Below, one piece after another: positions 24,870-33,702 of a stretch of 43,619 nt of DNA. The stretch lies in assembly GCA_022843265.1 (NCBI GenBank), contig JALHNZ010000027.1, forward strand, positions 1-43,619, in the 5' to 3' direction. Under the pieces are notes generated by a model that saw nothing but the letters and a program-made list of their open reading frames with translations, made no database searches and was not told the DNA's origin. Every line of letters starts with the position of its first letter. Position 1 is the stretch's first letter. This DNA is from Gemmatimonadaceae bacterium. GTDB taxonomy: Bacteria; Gemmatimonadota; Gemmatimonadetes; Gemmatimonadales; Gemmatimonadaceae. Made by a program: the position numbers and the translations under genes.

Positions 24870-25490
24870 GTGGTTCTTCCCGAAGCATTTGCGAGGCATC
24901 CCCTGCTGCTCCAACATCGTCGACCGTGGCGCGCCGTGGCGGTGCTCGCCGCCACGCTGCTCGTCTCGGCTTGCAGTCAAGACGACCCGTTCCGCCCTGC
25001 GGCAACGGCGCCCAACGTGATCACCGGTGTGTCATTGGCCTCGTTTTCCACGGGCGCCGTGGCGCAGACCGCCATTGATCTGATCAACCTGCGGGCGGTG
25101 CGTCCAGAAGTGCAGGCCAATGGGCAGGTGAACTTTCAGTTGGCCGTGGATCTCGACGCCTCGGGCAAGGTGAATCTGTTGCCGGTGCTGGCTGTGCTCA
25201 GGCCACCTGGTGGTGCCAATACGGTGGGTCTGGCACGCTCCACCGCCGCGTTCGACGACCTCGCGCGAGCGCCAACCGGTGGCTTCCGTCCTGACACGGC
25301 GATGCTCGTCGATGTTGGCGAGACGATCCTGCTCCAGGTGCAGGCGGGCACGTGCTTCGCTGGCGACCCGCTGTTTGGCAAACTCGTGGTTGAGGGCGTC
25401 AACACCAACACTCGGCGCGTACTTCTTCGCTTCATGCTGAACCGAAACTGCGGGTACCGCGACCTCACCGAAGGCATACCGCGCAACTGA
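24870..25490 (+). CDS. Small lipoprotein of unknown function
   Basis: I do not recognise this 206-residue protein. It has a positively charged start followed by a signal segment (AVAVLAATLLVSAC) with a lipobox at Cys35, so it is probably lipid-anchored outside the inner membrane. The mature part begins SQDDPFRPAATAP and looks like a beta-rich domain (NGQVNFQLAVDLDASGKVN, VGETILLQVQAGTCFAGDP), with two further cysteines late in the sequence (TCFAG and RNCGY) that could pair. The start is GTG. It ends 7 bases before serS and may be the first gene of that operon. Confidence 0.7.
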   Translation: MVLPEAFARHPLLLQHRRPWRAVAVLAATLLVSACSQDDPFRPAATAPNVITGVSLASFSTGAVAQTAIDLINLRAVRPEVQANGQVNFQLAVDLDASGKVNLLPVLAVLRPPGGANTVGLARSTAAFDDLARAPTGGFRPDTAMLVDVGETILLQVQAGTCFAGDPLFGKLVVEGVNTNTRRVLLRFMLNRNCGYRDLTEGIPRN

Positions 25491-25497
25491 GTCTCCT

Positions 25498-26775
25498 ATG
25501 CACGATATCCGTCTCCTTCGCGATCAGATGGACCATCTCCGCGAGGGGATGCGACGCCGGGGCAAGCTTGAAGAGCTCGCGCCGGTACTGAACCGCGCCG
25601 AGTTTCTCGAGAAAGAACGTCGTGACGCGATCCGCGTTGCGGAAGAAGCGCAGGCGCGTCGAAACAAACTGTCACAGGAAGTGGCGCAGCGCCGTCGCAA
25701 CGGCGAAAATGCAGACGATCTCGTTGCGGAATCGCGCAAGATTGGCGATGAACTCACGGCGCTCGAAGAAAAGCGAGCTGCCGTTGAGGCCGAAGTGCAA
25801 CAGATCCTCATGGAACTGCCCAACCTGACGCTCGACGAAGTGCCGGCTGGAGGTGAAGAGGCCAACACCATCCTGCGCACGTGGGGCACGCCGCGTGCCG
25901 GTGATTCGGGAATAGCGCCCCATTGGGAAGTCGGCGAGCGCCTCGGCATGATCGATCTCCCGCGCGGTGCGAAGATCTCGGGCAGCGGGTTCATTGTGTA
26001 CCGTGGCGCTGGTGCGAAGCTTGTGCGTGCGCTCATGAACTTCATGATCGACGTACACACGGAAGAACACGGCTACGAAGAGTTGTGGGTGCCGCTCCTG
26101 GTGAATCGTGCGACGCTTACCGGCACGGGACAGCTGCCAAAGTTTGAAGACGATATGTATGCCATCGCCGACGACGATCTGTTTCTGATTCCGACGGCGG
26201 AAGTTCCGGTGACCAATCTGTATCGCGATGAGATTCTGGACGCCGGCGAGCTGCCGCGTTCGTTTGTCGCGTTCAGCGCGTGCTTTCGTCGCGAAGCGGG
26301 ATCAGCGGGCAAGGATACGCGTGGATTGCTGCGCGTGCACGAGTTCGACAAGGTGGAGTTGGTGCGTTACGCAACACCGGAGTCATCGCGCGACGAACTC
26401 GAAGTGCTCACCGCGCACGCCGAAAAAATGTTGCAGCTCCTCGAGCTGCCATACCGTGTTCTTCGACTGGCTGCCGGTGATACCGGTTTTTCGAGTGCGA
26501 TGACGTACGATCTGGAAGTGTTTGCGCCGGGCGTTGGCAAGTGGCTTGAGGTGTCGTCGTGCTCGGTGTTCACCGATTTTCAGGCACGTCGCGCAAACAT
26601 TCGGTATCGCACGGCGCCAGGTGAAAAACCACGCTTTGTGCATACGCTGAACGGCTCGGCGTTGGCGTTTTCGCGGATCATTGCCGCGTTATTCGAGCAT
26701 CATCAGCAGAGCGACGGCACGATCACGGTACCGGCTGCACTGCGCCGGTATCTGGGGCGCGATACGCTCGGCTGA
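25498..26775 (+). CDS. serS: Seryl-tRNA synthetase
   Basis: The enzyme charges tRNA-Ser with serine. The 425-residue protein begins with the long N-terminal coiled-coil arm (about residues 1-105; EFLEKERRDAIRVAEEAQAR and similar heptads) that binds the tRNA long variable arm. The class II catalytic core then follows. Motif 2 is FRREAGSAGKDTRGLLRVHEF (split: FRREAGSAGKDTRG, LLRVHEF) and motif 3 is NGSALAFSRIIAALFEHHQ. LIPTAEVPVTNLY and YDLEVFAPG are also conserved. The length is normal. The stop is one base before the next ATG, linking it to the histidine kinase gene. Confidence 0.98.
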   Translation: MHDIRLLRDQMDHLREGMRRRGKLEELAPVLNRAEFLEKERRDAIRVAEEAQARRNKLSQEVAQRRRNGENADDLVAESRKIGDELTALEEKRAAVEAEVQQILMELPNLTLDEVPAGGEEANTILRTWGTPRAGDSGIAPHWEVGERLGMIDLPRGAKISGSGFIVYRGAGAKLVRALMNFMIDVHTEEHGYEELWVPLLVNRATLTGTGQLPKFEDDMYAIADDDLFLIPTAEVPVTNLYRDEILDAGELPRSFVAFSACFRREAGSAGKDTRGLLRVHEFDKVELVRYATPESSRDELEVLTAHAEKMLQLLELPYRVLRLAAGDTGFSSAMTYDLEVFAPGVGKWLEVSSCSVFTDFQARRANIRYRTAPGEKPRFVHTLNGSALAFSRIIAALFEHHQQSDGTITVPAALRRYLGRDTLG

Positions 26776-26776
26776 G

Positions 26777-27943
26777 ATGCCACGCAAAGCGCCGCCGTTC
26801 GCTCTCGTCGCGCTGGCCGTGGCGTTGTTGTTGGGCTGGTACGTGGTGTACACGCAATCTGTGGTCGTGGAGTTGCGCCGGGTCGCGCAGGTTCAGGGGC
26901 AGATGACGTCGCGAGTGTACACGGCGTTAGTTGATACGGTGCCTGCAGAAGGCGATGTCCTGCTTGATCTCGCGCAGCTCGTGCTGTTGGACCTCGCCCA
27001 GTTGCTGCGTGCGTCCGGCGTGCCGCAGGTGCTGGTATCGCCCGACGGCACCGTGTCTGACACCGCGAACCTGCCCACGCTCAGAGACAGTGCCGCGCTC
27101 GCAGCCTACATCAAAAAGCTTGACGCGCTCAACGATCCCATCGAAGCAGCAGGCGCGGGGTCCATTCACTACGGCGATAGCCGACTGGTGCGTGGTCTCG
27201 CCACGATTCCGTTGTTGCAGGCCGGTGCGATTGGACTGCTGCTGTTGATTGGACTCTGGGGCCTGCGAGAACGCGGACGCGCCGAGCGCGAGAAAGTGTG
27301 GGCCGGCATGGCGCGTGAGTCGGCGCATCAGCTTGGCACACCATTGTCGTCTTTGTCTGGATGGTTGGAGCTGCTCGAAGACTCCGAGGGTGACAATCCC
27401 GCGGTTTCGCGCGCGGTGAAGCAGATGGGTCAGGATCTGTCGCGGCTTGATCGGGTTGCCCATCGCTTTGAACGCATCGGTCGACCGCCACGTCGTGACG
27501 AGGTTGAACTCGGGGGCATGGTGGATCGTATCGCCACCTACTTCGCGGCGCGTGTGCCGAAAGTTGCTCGCAAGGTAACGGTGCGCGGTGTGCGACCCGA
27601 CGAGCCACTCATCATCGCCGGCGATGGCGTGCTGCTGGAGTGGGTGCTCGAAGTGCTCGTGAAAAACGCCATTGATGCCTTGGGCGGGCGCGACGGCGAC
27701 GTTGTCATCAGTGCCGAGCCGCTCGCCGAGGGCGGGGCACGGGTGCGTGTTGCAGACAATGGGCCTGGCGTACCGCGATCGGATCGCAAGAAGATTTTTG
27801 AGGCGGGCTTCTCCACCAAGGAGCGCGGCTGGGGAATTGGCCTGTCGCTCGCCCGCCGCATCGTCGAAGAAAATCACGCCGGCAAATTGCTGTTGGTCGA
27901 CACCGAACGAGGCGCGACGTTCGACGTTATCTTGAAGGCATGA
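26777..27943 (+). CDS. Membrane sensor histidine kinase
   Basis: The 388-residue kinase has an N-terminal helix (about 9-26), a periplasmic sensor region (about 27-140) and a second helix (about 145-165, ATIPLLQAGAIGLLLLIGLWG). The dimerisation domain holds His184 in ESAHQLGTPLSSLSGWLELL. The ATPase domain has the N box KNAIDALGG, the G1 box DNGPGV and the G2 box RGWGIGLSLARRI. The H box HQLGTPL is of the less common AHQLGTPLS type. The sensor region holds an exact eight-residue duplication (VLLDLAQL twice). No response regulator is adjacent. ATG 26777 is chosen over earlier in-frame codons because those lie within serS; the stop overlaps the uvrD start. Confidence 0.92.
   Translation: MPRKAPPFALVALAVALLLGWYVVYTQSVVVELRRVAQVQGQMTSRVYTALVDTVPAEGDVLLDLAQLVLLDLAQLLRASGVPQVLVSPDGTVSDTANLPTLRDSAALAAYIKKLDALNDPIEAAGAGSIHYGDSRLVRGLATIPLLQAGAIGLLLLIGLWGLRERGRAEREKVWAGMARESAHQLGTPLSSLSGWLELLEDSEGDNPAVSRAVKQMGQDLSRLDRVAHRFERIGRPPRRDEVELGGMVDRIATYFAARVPKVARKVTVRGVRPDEPLIIAGDGVLLEWVLEVLVKNAIDALGGRDGDVVISAEPLAEGGARVRVADNGPGVPRSDRKKIFEAGFSTKERGWGIGLSLARRIVEENHAGKLLLVDTERGATFDVILKA
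26957..27004 (+). repeat. Tandem duplication VLLDLAQL in the kinase sensor domain
   Basis: Two adjacent 24-bp segments (26957-26980 and 26981-27004) encode identical octapeptides, yet differ in five of eight codons by synonymous changes (for example GTC/GTG, CTT/TTG, GAT/GAC, GCG/GCC, CTC/TTG). Confidence 0.85.
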
Positions 27944-30405
27944 CTTCTGTTTCGTACGGCTCGTTGTTCGATCAGCCTCCCGAGGCGCCCAAAGTAGACA
28001 TGTCGCGCGCGCTCGACGGACTAAACCCGGCGCAGCGAGAAGCTGTTCTACACGACGATGGTCCGTTGCTCGTGCTCGCGGGAGCCGGTTCGGGGAAAAC
28101 GCGCGTGCTGACCACGCGCATTGTGCGACTGATTGCCGAGCGTCGCATTCCCGCGTCCGCAATTCTGTCGGTCACGTTTACGAACAAAGCCGCCGGTGAA
28201 ATGCGCGAGCGCATTGGTCGACAGCTCGGCTACGAGCCAAGCGGCATGTGGAGCGGCACGTTTCACAGTATTGGTGCGCGGTTGCTGCGTCGGATTGCGC
28301 CGCTCGTGGGCCGAACGGCGCAGTTCACGATTTATGACGAAGACGATTCGATCTCGCTTGCCAAGCGTGTGATGGAACGTCGTCGGATTGACGTGAAGCA
28401 GTTTCCGCCCAAGGCGATTCTGGGTGCGATCTCTGATGCCAAGAACGCGCTGGTCTCGGCCACGGAGTACGCCACGCTGGCGCGTGATCCGTTCGCGCAG
28501 GCCGTGGCCGGTGTGTACGTGGATCTTGATGACGCGCTGCAGCGGGCGAACGCCGTGAGTTTCGATGATCTGCTCGTGCTGCCGGTGCGTGCGCTTGAGC
28601 AGAGCGAACCGTTGCGCGGCGATTTGCAGCAGCGGTTTCGGTACATCCTGGTCGACGAATATCAGGATACCAACCGGGCGCAGTACCGGTTCATTCAGCT
28701 GCTCGGCGCGGCGCACGGCAACGTGCTGGTCGTCGGTGACGACGATCAGTCCATCTACGGCTGGCGCGGCGCGGATATCCGCAACATTCTGGATTTTGAG
28801 CGCGACTTTCCGGGCGCCGGCATCGTGCGTCTCGAAGAGAACTATCGCAGCACGCCGCAGATTCTTGATGTCGCCAACGCGGTCATCGTGGGCAACACCG
28901 CGCGCCGGGGAAAGACGCTGCGCGCCACGCGGCCCGCAGGCGAGACCGTCATGCGCGTGGGCGCGCTCGACGAACGGGACGAAGCCGATTTTGTAGCCGA
29001 TACGATTGTTGATCGCACCACGCGCGGCGGGCTCGGTCGGCGCGAATGTGCAATTCTGTATCGCACCAACGCGCAGAGTCGTGCATTTGAAGATGCCTTT
29101 CGCCGTCGGAGTATTCCGTATCGCCTTGTCGGCGCGGTTCGTTTTTATGATCGCCGGGAAATCCGTGATCTGATGGCCTACCTCAAACTGGTAGCGAATC
29201 CAAGCGACGACGAGGCGTTCCGTCGTGCGGTGTCGGTGCCGCGACGTGGGTTGGGCGACACCACGATCGCCGTGCTGGCCGAGGCGGCACAGCAGGCGCG
29301 CATTCCGATTTTTGAAGCGGCCACGCGCGCCGACATCACCGGTGGGCTACGGGCCGCCGCGCGCACATCGTTGACAGACTTCGTCACACTGATTCAGCAG
29401 TTCCGCGAAAAGGCGCTTGACGCGTCAGTGGATGAGCTGTTGCGTGATCTGGTGGTGGCGATTCGCTACGAGGATCATTTGCGTGCGGAGGGTCAGGAAG
29501 GACTTGAACGTATTGAAAACGTGCGTGAGCTCATCGCTGGCGCGGCCGAAGTCGTTGCCGATGAAGGGGGTGAGGTTGGACTCACGCCACTCGATCATTT
29601 CCTGCAGCAAGCCACGCTCGTTGCGGGCACGGATGCGCTCGATCCGTCGGCGGATGCGGTGACGATGATGACCATGCACAATGCCAAGGGGCTGGAGTTT
29701 CCCCTGGTGTTTGTGACGGGTCTGGAAGACGGGTTGTTTCCGCTCGCGCGTGCGGCTGAAGATCCGGCGCAGCTGGAAGAAGAGCGACGTTTGTTTTACG
29801 TGGGTGTGACCCGCGCGGAACGCACGCTGTATCTCACGCACGCGGAGCAGCGCCGTCGAAACGGTGAGTTCATGGCGTGTGTGCCGTCGCGCTTCATGCG
29901 TGAAATTCCCAAAGAGATGATTCGGCGCGCTGATACCAAGCGCGTGATGACCGAGGGTCGCGGTCGTTCAGCGTTCGGTGATCCGGACGACGCGCCGTTT
30001 GGTTCCCGCGGTGGCAGCACAGGCGGTTGGCGCGATCAACCGCGTGGCGACGGTGACACACGACGCCGCGCCGCGCCGGGCATGTACGGCAGCGCCGGCT
30101 TTGGTTCGAACGCGTTCGAAGGCAAGAGTCGTCTGGACAGCGGGCGTTCGAGTGCGCGACGTGTGGATCCGTCGTCGTGGTCTGGAAACCAGGATGCCGG
30201 CGTCTCTCCTGAAGACGAATCGCAGGACGCGCCCGAGCTGCGCGTGGGCGAACGGGTGAAACACGCCAAGTTTGGTGGTGGCACGATTGCGGAGTTCACT
30301 GGCAGCGGACGCGACGCGAAGGTGCGAATTGACTTCGATGACGAAGAGATCGGTCGAAAGACTTTGGTGATTGCGCAGGCCAAACTCGAACGGGGATGGG
30401 AGTAA
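27940..30405 (+). CDS. pcrA: ATP-dependent 3'-5' DNA helicase, UvrD/PcrA type
   Basis: This superfamily 1A helicase unwinds DNA in repair and removes recombinases or stalled polymerase. The 821-residue protein has all motifs: Q motif LNPAQREAV, Walker A GAGSGKT (Lys53), FTNKAAGEM, DEYQDTN, VGDDDQSIYGWRGAD, LEENYRST, TMHNAKGLEFPLVFV and FYVGVTRAE. A disordered Gly/Arg-rich linker follows from about residue 680. The C-terminal Tudor-like domain (LRVGERVKHAKFGGGTI, ending KLERGWE) is the RNA-polymerase-binding module of PcrA. It overlaps the kinase gene by 4 bp and precedes gatC by one base. Confidence 0.96.
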   Translation: MTSVSYGSLFDQPPEAPKVDMSRALDGLNPAQREAVLHDDGPLLVLAGAGSGKTRVLTTRIVRLIAERRIPASAILSVTFTNKAAGEMRERIGRQLGYEPSGMWSGTFHSIGARLLRRIAPLVGRTAQFTIYDEDDSISLAKRVMERRRIDVKQFPPKAILGAISDAKNALVSATEYATLARDPFAQAVAGVYVDLDDALQRANAVSFDDLLVLPVRALEQSEPLRGDLQQRFRYILVDEYQDTNRAQYRFIQLLGAAHGNVLVVGDDDQSIYGWRGADIRNILDFERDFPGAGIVRLEENYRSTPQILDVANAVIVGNTARRGKTLRATRPAGETVMRVGALDERDEADFVADTIVDRTTRGGLGRRECAILYRTNAQSRAFEDAFRRRSIPYRLVGAVRFYDRREIRDLMAYLKLVANPSDDEAFRRAVSVPRRGLGDTTIAVLAEAAQQARIPIFEAATRADITGGLRAAARTSLTDFVTLIQQFREKALDASVDELLRDLVVAIRYEDHLRAEGQEGLERIENVRELIAGAAEVVADEGGEVGLTPLDHFLQQATLVAGTDALDPSADAVTMMTMHNAKGLEFPLVFVTGLEDGLFPLARAAEDPAQLEEERRLFYVGVTRAERTLYLTHAEQRRRNGEFMACVPSRFMREIPKEMIRRADTKRVMTEGRGRSAFGDPDDAPFGSRGGSTGGWRDQPRGDGDTRRRAAPGMYGSAGFGSNAFEGKSRLDSGRSSARRVDPSSWSGNQDAGVSPEDESQDAPELRVGERVKHAKFGGGTIAEFTGSGRDAKVRIDFDDEEIGRKTLVIAQAKLERGWE

Positions 30406-30406
30406 C

Positions 30407-30721
30407 GTGGCCGTTTCAGAAAACGATGTGCGACATGTCGCGGCGCTGGCGCGACTCGGTCTGGCAGACGATCGGGTGCAGTCGCTGGTGGGCGAGCTGA
30501 ATGGCATTCTTGCACACATGGATGTGTTGCAGCAGGTCGACATTGGTGGCGCGTCGCTCGATCCCGATGCCACGCAGGGCATGCGCATGCGTGAAGACGT
30601 CCCGAATCCGATTGCACTGCATCGCGCGCGCGACGAGTTCGCACCAAGCATGCGCGACGGGTTTTTTCTGGTGCCGCGTTTGTCCACGCACGGCTCGACG
30701 GACGACGAGGGCGAAGGATGA
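30407..30721 (+). CDS. gatC: Glutamyl/aspartyl-tRNA amidotransferase subunit C
   Basis: GatC is the small scaffold of the GatCAB complex that converts misacylated Glu-tRNA-Gln or Asp-tRNA-Asn to the correct amide. The 104-residue protein has the conserved N-terminus VSENDVRHVAALARLGL and the helical region LVGELNGILAHMDVLQQVD. It ends with the belt FLVPRL after the conserved MREDVP. The GTG start follows the helicase stop by one base. The stop overlaps the ATG of gatA. The three gat genes are contiguous in the order C-A-B. Confidence 0.95.
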   Translation: MAVSENDVRHVAALARLGLADDRVQSLVGELNGILAHMDVLQQVDIGGASLDPDATQGMRMREDVPNPIALHRARDEFAPSMRDGFFLVPRLSTHGSTDDEGEG

Positions 30722-32181
30722 GCGCCGAGGCATTGCTCTCACGGCCGGCTGCGGATGTCGCGGCGGACATCGTTGCCGGTCGCGTGCCGCGTGACGCGGC
30801 GCTCGACGCATCACTGGCCGCGATGGATGCGGCGAACGCAGGCCCGGACGGCTTGAACGCGGTGTTGTGGACGGATACCCCCGGTGCGCGAGCAGACGCC
30901 GCGGCGCTGTCACTCGATACCGGTGATTTGCCACTCGCCGGAATCCCCGTGGCGGTCAAGGACAACATCGCGACGCGCACGATGCCAACCACGTGTGGCT
31001 CAAAGATTCTTGAAGGCTACGTGAGTCCGTTCGAGGCCACGGTGATCGCGAAGCTGCGCGCTGCCGGCGCCGTGTTGCCGATGAAAACGAACATGGACGA
31101 GTTCGCGATGGGATCGAGCACGGAGAACAGCGCGTGGGGTATCACGCGGCATCCGCTTGATCACACGCGTGTGCCCGGAGGCTCATCGGGTGGGTCCGCC
31201 GCGGTGGTGGCCGCCGGGGTGACTCGCATTGCACTTGGTTCGGAAACGGGTGGCTCCGTTCGTCAGCCCGCTGCATTTTGTGGCATTGTTGGCGTCAAGC
31301 CCACCTACGGCCGCGTGTCGCGGCATGGTCTGGTCGCGTTTGCATCGAGCCTCGATCAGGTGGGCGTATTCGGACAGTCGGTGGACGATGCGGCGCTCGG
31401 GCTTCAGGTGATTGCCGGTGCTGATCCGCTTGACAGCACGTCCGTGTCCGTGCCCGTGCCAGACTATCGCGCATCGCGTGAGAGCGGTGGTGACAAACCG
31501 CTCGACGGCGTGGTAGTGGGATTGCCGGAGGAGTACTGGCCCGACTCGCTCGATGCACGCATGCGCGAGTTGCTCGATCGCGCGGTGCAGCGATTGATCG
31601 CACTTGGTGCCGATGTGCGAAAGGTATCGTTGCCGCATACGTCGCTCGCGATTCCCGTCTACTACATCGTGGCACCCGCGGAAGCGAGCTCCAACCTCGC
31701 GCGTTTTGATGGGGTGCGCTACGGACTGCGTGTTGAGGGCGATGGACTGCGTGGCATGTACGAAGCCACGCGTTCGCAGGGCTTTGGTCCGGAAGTCACA
31801 CGCCGCATTCTGCTGGGCACATACGTGCTGAGCGCCGGTTACTACGATGCGTACTACAAGCGAGCCATGGCCGTGCGGCGACTGATCGGTGATGACTTTA
31901 CGAAGGTGTTTGCCAGCGGTGTGCATGTGTTGTTCACGCCCACCACGCCAACGACCGCGTTTGTTGCCGGATCAAAGAAGGATCCCTACGAGATGTACAT
32001 GAGCGATATCTTCACGGCCACCGCAAACCTTGCTGGGGTGCCGGCCATGTCACAGCCGATTGGTCGTATTGACGGGTTGCCCGTGGGCGGACAGCTGCTG
32101 GCATCGCACTTTGACGAAGCCACGATGTTTCGTGTGGCGTACGCACTTGAGCGCGCGTTGGGCGGGGAGGCACACTCGTGA
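30718..32181 (+). CDS. gatA: Glutamyl/aspartyl-tRNA amidotransferase subunit A
   Basis: GatA is the amidase-signature subunit that releases ammonia from glutamine. The 487-residue protein shows the Ser-cisSer-Lys triad: Lys81 in VAVKDNI, Ser157 in PGGSSGGSAA and the nucleophile Ser180 in SETGGSVRQPA. Family-typical segments are DEFAMGSSTENSAWG, YGRVSRHGLVAFASSLDQVG and GYYDAYYKRA. Length is normal. It overlaps gatC by 4 bp and gatB by 4 bp. Ammonia would pass to GatB through the internal channel known for this complex. Confidence 0.98.
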   Translation: MSAEALLSRPAADVAADIVAGRVPRDAALDASLAAMDAANAGPDGLNAVLWTDTPGARADAAALSLDTGDLPLAGIPVAVKDNIATRTMPTTCGSKILEGYVSPFEATVIAKLRAAGAVLPMKTNMDEFAMGSSTENSAWGITRHPLDHTRVPGGSSGGSAAVVAAGVTRIALGSETGGSVRQPAAFCGIVGVKPTYGRVSRHGLVAFASSLDQVGVFGQSVDDAALGLQVIAGADPLDSTSVSVPVPDYRASRESGGDKPLDGVVVGLPEEYWPDSLDARMRELLDRAVQRLIALGADVRKVSLPHTSLAIPVYYIVAPAEASSNLARFDGVRYGLRVEGDGLRGMYEATRSQGFGPEVTRRILLGTYVLSAGYYDAYYKRAMAVRRLIGDDFTKVFASGVHVLFTPTTPTTAFVAGSKKDPYEMYMSDIFTATANLAGVPAMSQPIGRIDGLPVGGQLLASHFDEATMFRVAYALERALGGEAHS

Positions 32182-33632
32182 GCACGACCAACGTGACCGA
32201 AGGCTACGAAATGGTGATTGGTCTGGAAGTGCACTGCCAGCTCAAAACACGCAGCAAACTGTTCTCCGCGGCCAGTGCGCAGTTTGGCGATGCGCCGAAC
32301 GCAAACACGGATGCCGTGTGCCTTGGGCTGCCAGGTGCGCTGCCGGTGCTGAACAAGCACGCGATCCTGTTGGCGACACGCGCGTCGCTCGGCCTTGAGT
32401 GCACGGTGCACGAAGTGTCGGTGTTTGCACGCAAGCATTATTTCTATCCCGACCTGCCCAAGGGCTACCAGATCTCGCAGTTCGATCGTCCACTCGCCAC
32501 GGGTGGCAAGGTGGTGATTGGAACACATGCCGACGGATCGGAGAAGTACATCGGGATCACTCGCGTGCACGTGGAAGAAGACGCGGGAAAATCTGTGCAC
32601 GATCGTTTTCCCGGTTATTCCGCGATTGACCTCAATCGAGCCGGCACGCCGCTGATTGAAATTGTCAGCGAGCCCGATATACGATCCGCTGCCGACGCGG
32701 GTTTGTATCTGCGCGCGCTCAAGCAGATCATCGAATACACCGATGTCAGCGACGCGAGCATGGAAGAAGGCTCGCTACGGGTCGACGTAAACATTTCCGC
32801 GCGTCCGGTTGGCCACCAGGCGTTTGGCACACGTACAGAGATCAAGAATCTTAATTCTTTCAGCGGCGTTGAGCGCTCCATCGAAATCGAGTTTGCGCGT
32901 CACTGTAGCGTGTTGCGATCGGGTGGCGTGATCGAGCAGCGCACCATGTTGTGGGACGGGCACAAGGGCGAAGTGCGTCCCGCACGAGCGAAGGAAGGCA
33001 GTCACGACTATCGCTACTTCCCCGAGCCGGATCTGCCGCCGCTTGTGCTCAGTCCGGCGTGGATTCAGGAGCAGCGCGAGACGCTCGCCGAGTTGCCGGC
33101 CGCCAAGCGAACGCGGTTTGTCTCGCAGTATGGCTTGAGCAATCACGATGTGGAGCAGCTTACGGCCACGGTGGCGCTCGCCGATCAGTTTGAAGCGGTG
33201 GCGGCAGCCAGTGGCAACGCCAAGCGGGCGGCCAACTGGATGCTGGGCGTGGTGCTTGCTGCGGTGAAGGTGCAGGGCGGGGATGTGACCTCGCACCCCG
33301 TGAGTGTTGCGCGGCTCGGCGCGCTGATCAAGCTCGAGGAATCTGGCGCGGTGTCGAACACGGCGGCAAAACAGATCTTTGCGATCCTGGAGCGTGAGGA
33401 CGCCGAGCCCAGCGCCATCGCCGAGCGTGAAGGGTTGCTGCAGGTGAGCGATGACAGCGCACTCGTGGCGTGGATCGACGAGGTGCTCGCCGAGATGCCG
33501 GAAGAAGCCGCGCGTTTTATCGCCGGCGAGAAGAAGTTGCAGGGCGTGCTGGTGGGAGCCGTGATGAAAAAGTCCAAGGGTAGTGCGGATCCGAAGAAGG
33601 TGAATCAGTTGCTGGGGTCGAGGATCGGATAG
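32178..33632 (+). CDS. gatB: Aspartyl/glutamyl-tRNA amidotransferase subunit B
   Basis: GatB activates the misacylated tRNA with ATP and amidates it. The 484-residue protein begins GYEMVIGLEVHCQLKTRSKL. It continues with CLGLPGALPVLN, RKHYFYPDLPKGYQISQFD, GITRVHVEEDAGK, DLNRAGTPLIEIVSEPD and RTEIKNLNSF. The C-terminal YqeY-like tRNA-binding tail ends in DPKKVNQLLGSRIG. It starts with GTG within the gatA stop. A weak dyad (CGCTGA 33643-33648, TCAGCG 33658-33663) follows, without a T-run. Presence of GatCAB suggests that Gln- and/or Asn-tRNA are made indirectly. Confidence 0.98.
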   Translation: MSTTNVTEGYEMVIGLEVHCQLKTRSKLFSAASAQFGDAPNANTDAVCLGLPGALPVLNKHAILLATRASLGLECTVHEVSVFARKHYFYPDLPKGYQISQFDRPLATGGKVVIGTHADGSEKYIGITRVHVEEDAGKSVHDRFPGYSAIDLNRAGTPLIEIVSEPDIRSAADAGLYLRALKQIIEYTDVSDASMEEGSLRVDVNISARPVGHQAFGTRTEIKNLNSFSGVERSIEIEFARHCSVLRSGGVIEQRTMLWDGHKGEVRPARAKEGSHDYRYFPEPDLPPLVLSPAWIQEQRETLAELPAAKRTRFVSQYGLSNHDVEQLTATVALADQFEAVAAASGNAKRAANWMLGVVLAAVKVQGGDVTSHPVSVARLGALIKLEESGAVSNTAAKQIFAILEREDAEPSAIAEREGLLQVSDDSALVAWIDEVLAEMPEEAARFIAGEKKLQGVLVGAVMKKSKGSADPKKVNQLLGSRIG

Positions 33633-33702
33633 TACAACGCGACGCTGAGTCGGAACGTCAGCGGCCCATCATTCCAGTTTGCCACGGTTGTCAGTGAGCC
33701 CA

